Shown here: one piece after another, positions 16,906 to 26,113 of the stretch | Layout of the letters: the number at the start of each line of letters is the position of its first letter | Position numbering within the stretch: position 1 is the first letter of the stretch | DNA from: Limnospira platensis | GTDB lineage: Bacteria > Cyanobacteriota > Cyanobacteriia > Cyanobacteriales > Microcoleaceae | Assembly: GCF_046480435.1 (NCBI RefSeq) | Contig: NZ_PKGC01000008.1 | Strand: one strand, 5' to 3' | DNA: 64,000 bases | Notes under the pieces: generated by a model | The model's input: only the letters and a program-made list of their open reading frames with translations | What the model was told of the DNA's origin: nothing | The model's database searches: none | Translations under genes and position numbers: made by a program

Positions 16906-18537
16906 ATGAGTTACTGTACTAATCCCAGTTGTCCTAATCCCGAAAACCCTAACGAGGCTGTCAAGTGTCAGGCTTGTGGTTCCCGGCTACGGTTACGAAA
17001 TCGCTACCTAGTCGTTAAACCTATTGGTAAGGGAGGTTTTGGAGCTACATTTTTAGCCCGAGATTTATCCCTTCCCGGTTATCCTGCTTGTGTAGTTAAG
17101 CAATTGCGACCTTCTGCCACTTCTAAAAAAGTTCTGGAAATGGCACAACAGCTTTTTCAGCGGGAGGCGAAAACTCTCGGAAAAATTGGTGATCATCCCC
17201 AAATTCCCCGTCTTTTAGATTACTTTGTCGGGAAACAACAGTTTTATTTAGTCCAAGAATTTGTTGATGGTTTTACCCTAAAACAGGAAGTGCGAGCCAA
17301 TGGAGCTTATAACGAACAACAAACTCAGGAGTTTCTGCGGGATATTTTACCGCTGCTGGATTATATCCATTCTCAAGAGGTGATTCACCGGGATATTAAG
17401 CCAGCTAATATTATTCGTCGCCGTCAGGATAATCGTTTAGTGCTGATTGACTTTGGCGCGGTTAAGGATAAGGTAAGTCAGGCGACCATGATGGGAACCG
17501 GAGAAACTGCTTTTACTAATTTTGCCATTGGAACTTCGGGATTTGCTCCCATGGAACAGATGTCTTTACGACCTGTTTATGCTAGTGATATTTATGCGGT
17601 GGGGATGACTTGTATTTATTTACTGACGGGTAAATCTCCTAATGCTTTGGAACATAACCCGACCACCGGAGAGGTTTACTGGCGAGAACATACCCATGTC
17701 AGTGATGCTTTTGCTTTGGTCTTAGAAAGAATGTTGGCGGTGTCGGTCTATCAGCGTTATCAGTCCGCCAAAGATGTTTTATATGCTCTTGATCATCAGG
17801 ATGATGTAGAGGATGATTTATCTGGTAATATGTCCGTTCAGCCTATAGCCACAGAATTTACACCAGACCCACCCGAAGAACCAACTATTTATAAGGATGA
17901 TCAAACCTCGATCATGATGACTGCTCCCCAAAGGGAAGCGAAATTGATTCGGGAACGCCGAGAACGCAAAAAACGACGGGAAGTTACCGAAATTTCTGTA
18001 CATAAACGACCTATGGGAGGGGGATTGAGTGCTACTCAGGGAGCGCCTATAACTATGCTCAATAGTGATACCCCATCGACTCAGGGAACTTATATTCCTA
18101 GCAATTGGAATGAGAAGAATTTTCGGAGTGCTTTTAGTAAGGGACACCGAGATTTTGGCGATTGTGAATTGAGTGGCTTAAATTTGTCGGGGGGAAAATG
18201 GAGAGGTGCTAATTTTTATCAAGCGCGATTGAGTAATGCTAATTTTCAAAATGCTGATTTGAAAGATGCCAATTTTGGCCGCGCACGATTGACTGAGGCT
18301 AACTTTAAAAATGCTAATTTGGAAAATGCTTATCTGAGTACCGCTAATCTGGAAAAGGCGGATTTGAGAGGTGCTAATTTGCAGGGTGCATATCTGACTC
18401 GCGCTAATTTGCGAGGTGCTAATTTATGCGGTGCGAATCTTAGAGGTTGTACGGTGGGGGATGAACAGTTGGCTTTAGCACGCACTAACTGGCGGACTAT
18501 TTTACCTAATGGAAAACGTAAATTTTGTTGGTGGTAA
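16906..18537 (+). CDS. spkB: Ser/Thr protein kinase with N-terminal Cys motif and C-terminal pentapeptide repeats (SpkB type)
   Basis: A 543-residue Hanks-type kinase. The first 25 residues contain a four-Cys motif (C4, C9, C21, C24; CxxxxC...CxxC) as in Synechocystis SpkB, where these cysteines make the kinase redox-sensitive. The kinase domain runs from about 36 to 300: glycine loop GKGGFG (41-46), K65, catalytic HRDIKPAN (H161-R162-D163) and DFG (D182). A low-complexity linker (310-400) precedes about 20 pentapeptide repeats of A(N/D)LXX type at 419-515, a right-handed beta-helix. No membrane segment is seen. All catalytic residues are present, so activity is expected. SpkB has been linked to oxidative stress responses in Synechocystis; the target here is unknown. 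Confidence 0.9.
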   Translation: MSYCTNPSCPNPENPNEAVKCQACGSRLRLRNRYLVVKPIGKGGFGATFLARDLSLPGYPACVVKQLRPSATSKKVLEMAQQLFQREAKTLGKIGDHPQIPRLLDYFVGKQQFYLVQEFVDGFTLKQEVRANGAYNEQQTQEFLRDILPLLDYIHSQEVIHRDIKPANIIRRRQDNRLVLIDFGAVKDKVSQATMMGTGETAFTNFAIGTSGFAPMEQMSLRPVYASDIYAVGMTCIYLLTGKSPNALEHNPTTGEVYWREHTHVSDAFALVLERMLAVSVYQRYQSAKDVLYALDHQDDVEDDLSGNMSVQPIATEFTPDPPEEPTIYKDDQTSIMMTAPQREAKLIRERRERKKRREVTEISVHKRPMGGGLSATQGAPITMLNSDTPSTQGTYIPSNWNEKNFRSAFSKGHRDFGDCELSGLNLSGGKWRGANFYQARLSNANFQNADLKDANFGRARLTEANFKNANLENAYLSTANLEKADLRGANLQGAYLTRANLRGANLCGANLRGCTVGDEQLALARTNWRTILPNGKRKFCWW

Positions 18538-18546
18538 AAGGGGGAT

Positions 18547-18762
18547 TTATTTGGGTTGATAGGGGTCTGTGGGTTTGGTTTCTCCAATTAATGCTGGGTC
18601 GGAATTGATGCAGCCTGGTTTTTTCACAAATTGACACACCCGCGCCCATAATCTGGCTCTAGTTCCGGGGGCTCCTACTGAAAATAAAACGCGATCGCCT
18701 CCGGGGGCTTTGACAATTTTTACCCCACAAATCGGACAAACCTGGGCTGCTTCGTTAGTCAT
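18547..18762 (-). CDS. Small conserved Cys-containing protein
   Basis: A 71-residue protein (74 if the ATG at 18771 is used). It has a CPICG knuckle near the start and two later single cysteines (RVCQFVKKPGCIN), so it could bind one zinc ion. It is convergent with spkB, ending 9 bp from its stop. No function can be assigned. The CPICG motif and the compact layout support real coding. Confidence 0.6.
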   Translation of the reverse strand: MTNEAAQVCPICGVKIVKAPGGDRVLFSVGAPGTRARLWARVCQFVKKPGCINSDPALIGETKPTDPYQPK

Positions 18763-18853
18763 CTTATCCAATCATATCCTTTGGGTCAAGCCAGCATATT
18801 ATATCACAATCGGAGACATTTGGCAAGTGCCACCCATGGGGGATTTGACCAAA

Positions 18854-20119
18854 TCAACCGGGTTGGTTATTCGTCACAATTCCCGGGTATTTTCGATTGA
18901 TTTGACCCTGTAGCCAGCCTAACCACTGATTGAGATGTTTATAAATATTCACCAGACCTCTGAGATGGGAATATTCAGATCGTCCATATAGAAAATCATA
19001 TAGACTCATTTGATAGTTGTCCTGAATGGCTAAATCTAACCACAGACTATTAAAAGGTGAGTTATGGTGGTAGTCGGGAATGGATTGTTGATAATAGGGA
19101 AAGGCGGTCAGACAGGTATTAAAAAAGTTCTTTCTCCCTCGATATTTTAAATAGCTTAATCGGGGCTGAAATCTTCCCGGATTGGCTAATACTTGATAAA
19201 TGGTATCCGCTAGGGATTCCGGGTCAAATTGGGCGCATAAACCCGCTGCTTCTGGAAAAAGGCGATCGCCTCCCCTTGCATATTGATTAAACTCCTGAAA
19301 ACAAATCACCGGAATATTACAACTCATTGCCTCACTCAGGCTGCGATTTTTTCCCTCCAATAATGACCCCAAAATATAAGCCTTTGACCGCGAGTAATAT
19401 TGAGGCATTTCTTGATAAGGATTTGCATAATTAATAAAGTTAATATAATCCCAGGGATTCCCTAATATCGATTTAATTTCTGCCAAAATATTCCGGGTAA
19501 TATCATCATTATTATCAAAGTTGGCAAAATCTATATTACGGTCTCCAGCAATTAAAGATAGTTTAATTTGGTGTTGATATTTGTGGCGATAAACTTTTAA
19601 AGCCTTAGCAATCATCGGCAAATTTTTTTCGGGAGCAATCCGAGATACACAGAGCAAATCAATATCTTTTTTTTCTATGGGTTTCGGGGCGATAATATAC
19701 TCATTAATAAAATCGGAATTGTAGCAAGTTATTAACACTTTATCAACCGCATTATTTCGGAAAAACCACCGGGCGCGATCGGGGTTATTATACAAACAGG
19801 AATAAGCATCAGCAGTTTGTGACCAAGGATAGGAACACCACATAGAGTAAGCCAACGAGAAGAAATAACGGGATAAATTCGGCAATACATGATTAAGCAA
19901 ATCCACAGATTCACTATAATAAAATCCTTTGATAAATCTGCCTTGATAAAAAACTGGGGGTAACACTACATAAAAGCTGACAGTATTAAATCTTGATGGT
20001 TGGCTTTTATCAATTTCATAAGTCCAGCTATCCAAATCAGCATAGATATCCTCAATGGGTTTATGCACCCGAGGATCATGGAAATATGGTTGTTGACGAC
20101 TATAATCTCCCTGTCCCAT
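18854..20119 (-). CDS. GT4-type (group 1) glycosyltransferase
   Basis: A 421-residue cytoplasmic glycosyltransferase with the GT-B fold. The C-terminal half contains DLLCVSRIAPEKNLPMIAKAL, the usual start of the nucleotide-sugar domain, and the E-x7-E motif in LEGKNRSLSEAM followed by IPVICF. The N-terminal acceptor half starts from ATG 20119 and has no signal peptide. Donor and acceptor cannot be predicted; such enzymes build polysaccharide or glycolipid. No other sugar genes adjoin. Confidence 0.82.
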   Translation of the reverse strand: MGQGDYSRQQPYFHDPRVHKPIEDIYADLDSWTYEIDKSQPSRFNTVSFYVVLPPVFYQGRFIKGFYYSESVDLLNHVLPNLSRYFFSLAYSMWCSYPWSQTADAYSCLYNNPDRARWFFRNNAVDKVLITCYNSDFINEYIIAPKPIEKKDIDLLCVSRIAPEKNLPMIAKALKVYRHKYQHQIKLSLIAGDRNIDFANFDNNDDITRNILAEIKSILGNPWDYINFINYANPYQEMPQYYSRSKAYILGSLLEGKNRSLSEAMSCNIPVICFQEFNQYARGGDRLFPEAAGLCAQFDPESLADTIYQVLANPGRFQPRLSYLKYRGRKNFFNTCLTAFPYYQQSIPDYHHNSPFNSLWLDLAIQDNYQMSLYDFLYGRSEYSHLRGLVNIYKHLNQWLGWLQGQINRKYPGIVTNNQPG

Positions 20120-20474
20120 AATTTAAGTTATAGCTGATTGAACTGAGGTCAGTATACCACCCCAGTACAACGGTCAAGGCGGCTTGCACCCAGTAGACAC
20201 CAACAAGGGATCAAGGGAACCATAGTTACTAACGGCTTGAGCCCCCTGTCACGATTCATAGAAAAATCTCCCGCGCCTATCATTAAATTTAAGAATTTCT
20301 CTATGAACTTATGACTACTCAATGATTGAGGATGTCAGCTAGGAAACATTAAGAAAATACTTAAATTTTAAGTTAGCCATTGTTCATGGTTAAAATAAAT
20401 GAGCGGGAGTAGTTCCTCTGAAAATTATTTCATAGGTATCTACGACCAAACCAGTTTGGGGTTCAAGTTTTTTC
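20120..20474. other. 355-bp divergent region between glycosyltransferase and histidine kinase genes
   Basis: It must contain promoters for both flanking genes. No coding frame, repeat or RNA structure was recognised. The segment near 20340-20400 is AT-rich, as expected for a promoter. Confidence 0.45.
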
Positions 20475-23400
20475 ATGTCTTCTCTAATCTCTCTTCCCAC
20501 AATCATCAGGAGAGTGCCTGTTTGTTGCCAGGACATTACAGTTGATGAGTTGTGGTCGGTATTCTCAGAAGGCGATCATGATTGTGTTGTGGTTGTTAAC
20601 CAAGACCAATATCCGATTGGGGTAGTGTATCTGCATAGTTTAACTACCTATTTATTTTCCCCGAAAAATAAAAAACAGCCATTAACAAAAGTCATCCTAG
20701 CAGTTCTAAGCGATCGCCTAATTAAACCCTTACTTCTAATCCCGGCTTATTTAGATTGGCCAGAATTTTTGGCTTCTTTGCAGCAAATTGGTTATGATTT
20801 AGGATGGCATCCCCATCATTCCAGTAATGATCATAAAATAGAGGGTCTGCCCGCTCTGGCTATCATTAATCAAAATCAGGAATTTTTAGGGCTGATTGAT
20901 TTAGCCAAACTGCTGCCATATATAGTTAGTCAACCGGTCCAATTGCCGAAATATCAGTCATCAGTGCAGAAAGGGGGGTTTGATTCGTTTCTGGGTTCTC
21001 TGTTGCAACTCCTAGACCAATTGCCACTACCCATGATGATTCAAACCCAAAATGGGGAAATGTTGGGTCAAAATAGGGCTTGGGTGCAACAGGTCGGAAA
21101 TGAGCCAGAAGTCTTACAACAAGCCGCCGAAACAGTCAATCAATGGGTTACTACCCCCACTACAACCGATGTCGGTATCAGCAGCCAGTCTAATCATTCT
21201 ACCATGGCTTCCTCGCCACCAGAGTCCTCCATCTCCCAAACTACAGCGGTTAACCTCAACACTACCCAGTTTGGTGAGTGTACCCCCGATATCCCTAACT
21301 GGTGCGATAGCGGATCAAATGGGGAAACATATATCTGTATTTGTCCACAATCGAAACAGCAGCGAGTGTGGCAATTTACTCGCCGAACTTTGGTGCAGCC
21401 AAGTCTAACGGAATGCTTTGATAAATGGTGGTTAATTATTGCTCAGGATATCACCGAACAATATCGAGTGGCTCAAGAATTGACCGCTAAAAATGCCGAT
21501 TTAATTCAACTAAATCGACTCAAAGATGAGTTTTTAGCCTGTATTAGCCATGAACTGAAAACTCCCTTAACGGCGGTTTTGGGGTTGTCTAGTTTGCTGA
21601 AAGATAAAGCCTTGGGAGAATTAAGCGATCGCCAAGCTAAATATGCCAAACTGATCCACCAAAGCGGAAGACATCTGATGATGGTGGTTAATGATATCTT
21701 AGATTTAACCCGCATTGAGACCGGACAGTTAGAACTAATTCCCGAAGGTGTAAACATTAAAACCGTCTGCGATCGCGCTTTAGAAGCCGTCCTGCACCTG
21801 CACCAGCAGGGTGATATTAAGGATAGTCAATCTAGCTTAGGTAGCCAAAAATTTAGCATCGAAATCGAACCCGGACTAGAAACTATTGAAGCCGACGAAT
21901 TGCGTCTACGCCAGATGCTAATTAACCTAATTTCTAATGCCTTTAAATTTACTCCTGATGGTGGTTATATGGGTTTACGGGTTAACCGTTGGGAGGATTG
22001 GGTCGTGTTTACAGTTTGGGATACAGGTATTGGCATTCCCGAGCAAAAACAACATCTGATTTTTGAAAAGTTCCAACAGCTAGAAAGTCCCCTAAATCGT
22101 CAATTTGAAGGCACAGGTTTAGGATTAGTTCTCTGTCAAAGATTAGCCCGGCTTCATGGTGGAGATATTAGCTTTATTTCCCACCAAAGAAAAGGTACTG
22201 AGTTTACCTTACTTTTGCCTCCCGTCCCTCCCGTAAACGGCTGGAAATCAGATAAATTAGACTGGGAAAAAGCCGACGTTTATCCATCCTCTCCATACCC
22301 TAAAACCAATTTATCTCGTCCCACTACCCAGGGACAATCTCGGTTAATTTTGATTGTCGAAGCCGTCCCCAAATATATTGATGATTTGAGTGATAAACTC
22401 ACCAAATTAGGGTATCGAGCCATTGTAGCCAGGACTGGAACCGAGGCCTTAGAAAAAGCCAGAAGGCTGCAACCTCGGATGATTTTTCTCAATCCTTTAC
22501 TGCCACTTTTATCAGGTTGGGATGTACTAACCTTGCTGAAAACTGATGTAGATACTAGCGAAATTCCTGTATTTATTACAGCCACTTTAGGAGACAAAAA
22601 GCGATCGCTAAAAACTGCCTCTGATGGTTTTCTGAGTTTACCTGTGCAGAAGTCCGATTTACAGTTAGTCATTAATAAACTGGAAAAAACCCCCTCGACC
22701 GTCCCACTCAAGACATTAACAGTGCTGTGGTTAAATCCAGTTGACCACGAATTAAACCAGGGTTTAGCAGAGAATTTCCACCCTCCAACAACTCACGACA
22801 CTTCTCAAACTTCCCATTGTCGTATTTTGGAAGCTGATGATTTAGGTCAGGCGGAACTACTGGCGAGAATTTGGCATCCTAATGTTATGGTTTTAGAGTC
22901 TATTAATCACCTTGATGACCCCATGGCATTTTTGCTGGAATTGAAAGATGAAAAACATCTAGCTAATCTTCCCATAGTCACCCTAGACACACCCACAACT
23001 CAAGCAGCTAATCAAATTAAAGGATTATCCGTTTTCCCCTGTCTATTACCTCAAATTAGCCAGACTTCTATGGGGTCTAGGAGGCGACAAGCTGACCCAG
23101 GTCTTTTACAGGTGATTCAAGTGGCGGCGGGGATCAGTTGGAAATCTCATATTTTGGTGGTGGATTTGTTGACATTACCAGACTTAGTAAACGTCGATTC
23201 TCAGGGGAATAATCAAACTGCTAATTTTTATCCCCCGGCTGACCGAACCAGCAAAATTGAGCAAGCGTTGATTCAGTATCTACAAAAAGCAGGATTTCGG
23301 GGAACTATGGGGAGAACCTGGGAAGAAATTATGCAACAATTACAGTTTGAAAGTGTGGATTTATTGCTGTTTTGTGTCCGCCAGCAAACTTTTCCCATTC

Positions 23401-23648
23401 TCCGAAACGCTTTAGAGGCTTTAGTTAACCTGGGTAATTCTCAGCGCGATGATTTAACTATTCCGCCGATTCTTGTTTTAGATAATTCGGGTTTATTTAA
23501 TAGTTCTAGTGACACCAACGCCAACAGTTACCCAATTCAACATATCCCCACAGACTTACAGGGGTTGACTCAAAATCTCACCCTCAAATTTCTATCGGGT
23601 CGGATTTCCATGACTGAACTATTGGATCAGATTCGAGAGTTAATGTAA
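20475..23648 (+). CDS. CBS-PAS hybrid histidine kinase with pseudo-receiver C-terminus
   Basis: 1057 residues, cytoplasmic. Two CBS-like segments (about 10-60 and 90-150), a PAS-like region (about 175-335), HisKA with H359 in CISHELKTPL, and HATPase with N-box NLISNAFKF, G1 WDTGIGIP and G2 GTGLGL. A receiver-like domain follows (about 617-740), but where the phosphorylated Asp belongs the sequence is FLNP (N673). The leading acidic pair is also altered (LIVEAVPK). A further C-terminal 300 residues contain two more receiver-like repeats without a clear phospho-Asp. The kinase core looks active, but the output stage cannot be phosphorylated in the usual way. CBS domains usually bind adenosine nucleotides, suggesting energy sensing (inference). 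No cognate regulator adjoins. Confidence 0.82.
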   Translation: MSSLISLPTIIRRVPVCCQDITVDELWSVFSEGDHDCVVVVNQDQYPIGVVYLHSLTTYLFSPKNKKQPLTKVILAVLSDRLIKPLLLIPAYLDWPEFLASLQQIGYDLGWHPHHSSNDHKIEGLPALAIINQNQEFLGLIDLAKLLPYIVSQPVQLPKYQSSVQKGGFDSFLGSLLQLLDQLPLPMMIQTQNGEMLGQNRAWVQQVGNEPEVLQQAAETVNQWVTTPTTTDVGISSQSNHSTMASSPPESSISQTTAVNLNTTQFGECTPDIPNWCDSGSNGETYICICPQSKQQRVWQFTRRTLVQPSLTECFDKWWLIIAQDITEQYRVAQELTAKNADLIQLNRLKDEFLACISHELKTPLTAVLGLSSLLKDKALGELSDRQAKYAKLIHQSGRHLMMVVNDILDLTRIETGQLELIPEGVNIKTVCDRALEAVLHLHQQGDIKDSQSSLGSQKFSIEIEPGLETIEADELRLRQMLINLISNAFKFTPDGGYMGLRVNRWEDWVVFTVWDTGIGIPEQKQHLIFEKFQQLESPLNRQFEGTGLGLVLCQRLARLHGGDISFISHQRKGTEFTLLLPPVPPVNGWKSDKLDWEKADVYPSSPYPKTNLSRPTTQGQSRLILIVEAVPKYIDDLSDKLTKLGYRAIVARTGTEALEKARRLQPRMIFLNPLLPLLSGWDVLTLLKTDVDTSEIPVFITATLGDKKRSLKTASDGFLSLPVQKSDLQLVINKLEKTPSTVPLKTLTVLWLNPVDHELNQGLAENFHPPTTHDTSQTSHCRILEADDLGQAELLARIWHPNVMVLESINHLDDPMAFLLELKDEKHLANLPIVTLDTPTTQAANQIKGLSVFPCLLPQISQTSMGSRRRQADPGLLQVIQVAAGISWKSHILVVDLLTLPDLVNVDSQGNNQTANFYPPADRTSKIEQALIQYLQKAGFRGTMGRTWEEIMQQLQFESVDLLLFCVRQQTFPILRNALEALVNLGNSQRDDLTIPPILVLDNSGLFNSSSDTNANSYPIQHIPTDLQGLTQNLTLKFLSGRISMTELLDQIRELM

Positions 23649-23729
23649 AGTTTTTTAACATCATTACTGATGGCTGATTAAATGTGGGATAATGGGAGTG
23701 TTGGGTAGTAATTTTAGCATCCCAAAAAT

Positions 23730-26099
23730 ATGGATGGGCAAGTTAAGCGGGAACTCCCAGATCTGGTCTATGCTGAAGCTGTAGTGCGATCGGCATCGGG
23801 AGAGTCTCTGCTTTCTACGCCCACCTTAGTTACCAGTGAAAATGTCACCCAATTTGATGCTGATCCGCGGCTGATTGAATACACAGCAGAAAGGCTCCAG
23901 AGTACCGGATTTAATGTCCTCTCCATTGGTCGCGCATCTATCAGTATTTCCGGCTCTCCTGAGCTTTATGAGCAGTCTTTCCAGACGACTCTCGCCCATG
24001 TTGAATATCAGGTAATTAAAGAGTTTTATCAGCCTAGCACGGCTCATTTTATTGATTCGGTTGATGATAAACCCTCTGGGGAAATTGATATTTCTCAAAG
24101 CAGTTGGAATACAGAACTGGTAGGGGTAGCCATTAATGAGCCTGTTTCTTATTTGGGGTCGAATGTTCCCTCTGCTTTTCCGCCGCCAGCAGTCTCGCAA
24201 TATTTATCTGTACCCGATTGTTTAGCCAAGGCTCTAAATGCCAACCAGACTCATGATGGGGGAATTGACGGTCGGGGTGTGAAAGTAGTAATGGTGGATT
24301 CTGGGTGGTATAATCACCCGTTTTTTACTCACCATAACTATCAGGGTCAGGTGATTCTCGCCCCGGGTTCGACGGATAAAGATATTGATGCAAACGGTCA
24401 CGGAACTGGAGAATCTGCTAATTTATTTGCAGTGGCTCCGGGAGTTGATTTTATCATGGTTAAAGCTGATGTGGCGATCGCTGGTAAATCCCGCAATGTT
24501 AATTCTATTGCTGCTTTCAGGACGGCGATCGCTCAACGACCTGATATTATCTCCTGTAGCTGGGGTTCAAATCAGAGAAGTTCGGAACTTTCACCTTATA
24601 ATAAGGTCTTAGCCACCTTAGTAGCCGATGCGGTGCGGCGGGGAATAACTGTGATTTTTTCGGCGGGAAATGGTCACTGGTCTTTTCCGGCTCAACACCC
24701 AGATGCGATCGCTGCTGGGGGAGTTTATAAGCATCTTAACGGACCCACAAAGGGAGAGTTAGAAGCGAGTAACTATTCCAGTGCATTCTACAGTCCAGTT
24801 TATCGAGGGCGACAGGTTCCCGATGTCTGTGGGTTGGTGGGACAGCGCCCCCACGCCGCCTATATTATGCTACCTGTGCCGCCTGGCTCTTGGACTGATA
24901 TCGCCTGTGCTGAATTTGAGGATGGAACCGAAGCCAATGATGGCTGGGCGGCTTTTAGTGGTACATCAGCGGCTGCGCCCCAAGTGGCGGGGGTTTGTGC
25001 GTTATTAAAACAGTTGGATCCCGGTTTATCTCCGGCGTTGGCTAAAAGGATTTTAGAGAAAAGTGCGATCGATGTAGTCAAGGGTTTTTCTAATTACCAT
25101 TTCAGCCGACCAACAGCCGGTCCCGGTCGCGACTTAGCCACAGGTTACGGCTTAGTTGATGCTTGGAACGCCATTGCTACCCTCAGACAGGTTAATAATC
25201 AGGTAGCATCCCACTCTCAAATCATCGATTATTCCCAGGCTGATGATACTTTTAATCCCGCTTTATCAGCCGCTCTCAATTGTGATTGTGACAGTCCATC
25301 AGCAGCCAGTTATGTACCGGATAAAGCCTCAGATCATGGCTTATCAAATACTTGGCACAGTCACAGCATAGAACCAGAAACATATCAATCAACTTTACCG
25401 ACAATTTCAACACCTAGGAGTCAAGCCACTATGTCTAACAATTATCCCAAACTCAACAATAAATTCGATGAAATTCTAAATGATTTCGACAATATTTTAA
25501 AGGGCAAAATCGCCGCCGGAGAAATCGAAGCCGTTGAGCTAAATATCAGCCGGCAAAATTTTAGCGATCGCTCCCCCAGAACCGAAGGCATACTAGCTCT
25601 GGTGGCTTGTTTACAGGAACTCGAAAAAAGTTGGGACGACCCAGAAACAGTTAAGGAATCCCTTGTTAATGACATCGTAAAATCCGCCAAAACCACCTTA
25701 GAAAAAGCTGGTTTTAATTTAAGGAATCAGGAGATTATTGAGCAAATCAAATCATCATATATCAACAACCTAGCCAGTGTTGAACCTCAACCCATTTTGA
25801 AAAAGCACGTTTCCGCAGCCAAAAGCCTACTCAGGATTCAGAAATATCAAAAGTTAGCCACAGGCATTTTAATTAAGGCTATACAAGAAGCAGACGAAAA
25901 AGTAGCAGCCTTAGCAGCCGAAGCATTAGGAGAGTTTCACACCACACAATCATCTGAAGATATCGAGATAGAAAGTTCTGATTTTCTTGAAAAAATGCCT
26001 GATGGTATATATCAACTTAGAGATGGTAGAAAAATTGAAATACGAAACACAAAATTTTCTGGTAGTTCTCAACGCTATGCTAAATATATTCATAATTAA
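23730..26099 (+). CDS. S8 (subtilisin-like) serine protease with helical C-terminal extension
   Basis: 789 residues. The catalytic set is complete: D190 in VVMVDSGW, H224 in NGHGTGES, oxyanion N314 in SAGNGHW and S413 in SGTSAAAP. An N-terminal ~150 residues resemble a propeptide that would be cut off on maturation. There is no classical signal peptide, so the site of action is unclear. After about residue 480 comes a low-complexity linker, then a ~230-residue charged helical region and a short tail with YQLRDGRKIEIRNT. It is convergent with the STAND gene and ends 14 bp from it. A role linked to the neighbouring caspase/STAND pair is possible but unproven. Confidence 0.88.
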   Translation: MDGQVKRELPDLVYAEAVVRSASGESLLSTPTLVTSENVTQFDADPRLIEYTAERLQSTGFNVLSIGRASISISGSPELYEQSFQTTLAHVEYQVIKEFYQPSTAHFIDSVDDKPSGEIDISQSSWNTELVGVAINEPVSYLGSNVPSAFPPPAVSQYLSVPDCLAKALNANQTHDGGIDGRGVKVVMVDSGWYNHPFFTHHNYQGQVILAPGSTDKDIDANGHGTGESANLFAVAPGVDFIMVKADVAIAGKSRNVNSIAAFRTAIAQRPDIISCSWGSNQRSSELSPYNKVLATLVADAVRRGITVIFSAGNGHWSFPAQHPDAIAAGGVYKHLNGPTKGELEASNYSSAFYSPVYRGRQVPDVCGLVGQRPHAAYIMLPVPPGSWTDIACAEFEDGTEANDGWAAFSGTSAAAPQVAGVCALLKQLDPGLSPALAKRILEKSAIDVVKGFSNYHFSRPTAGPGRDLATGYGLVDAWNAIATLRQVNNQVASHSQIIDYSQADDTFNPALSAALNCDCDSPSAASYVPDKASDHGLSNTWHSHSIEPETYQSTLPTISTPRSQATMSNNYPKLNNKFDEILNDFDNILKGKIAAGEIEAVELNISRQNFSDRSPRTEGILALVACLQELEKSWDDPETVKESLVNDIVKSAKTTLEKAGFNLRNQEIIEQIKSSYINNLASVEPQPILKKHVSAAKSLLRIQKYQKLATGILIKAIQEADEKVAALAAEALGEFHTTQSSEDIEIESSDFLEKMPDGIYQLRDGRKIEIRNTKFSGSSQRYAKYIHN

Positions 26100-26113
26100 C
26101 TAATTTTTTATGG

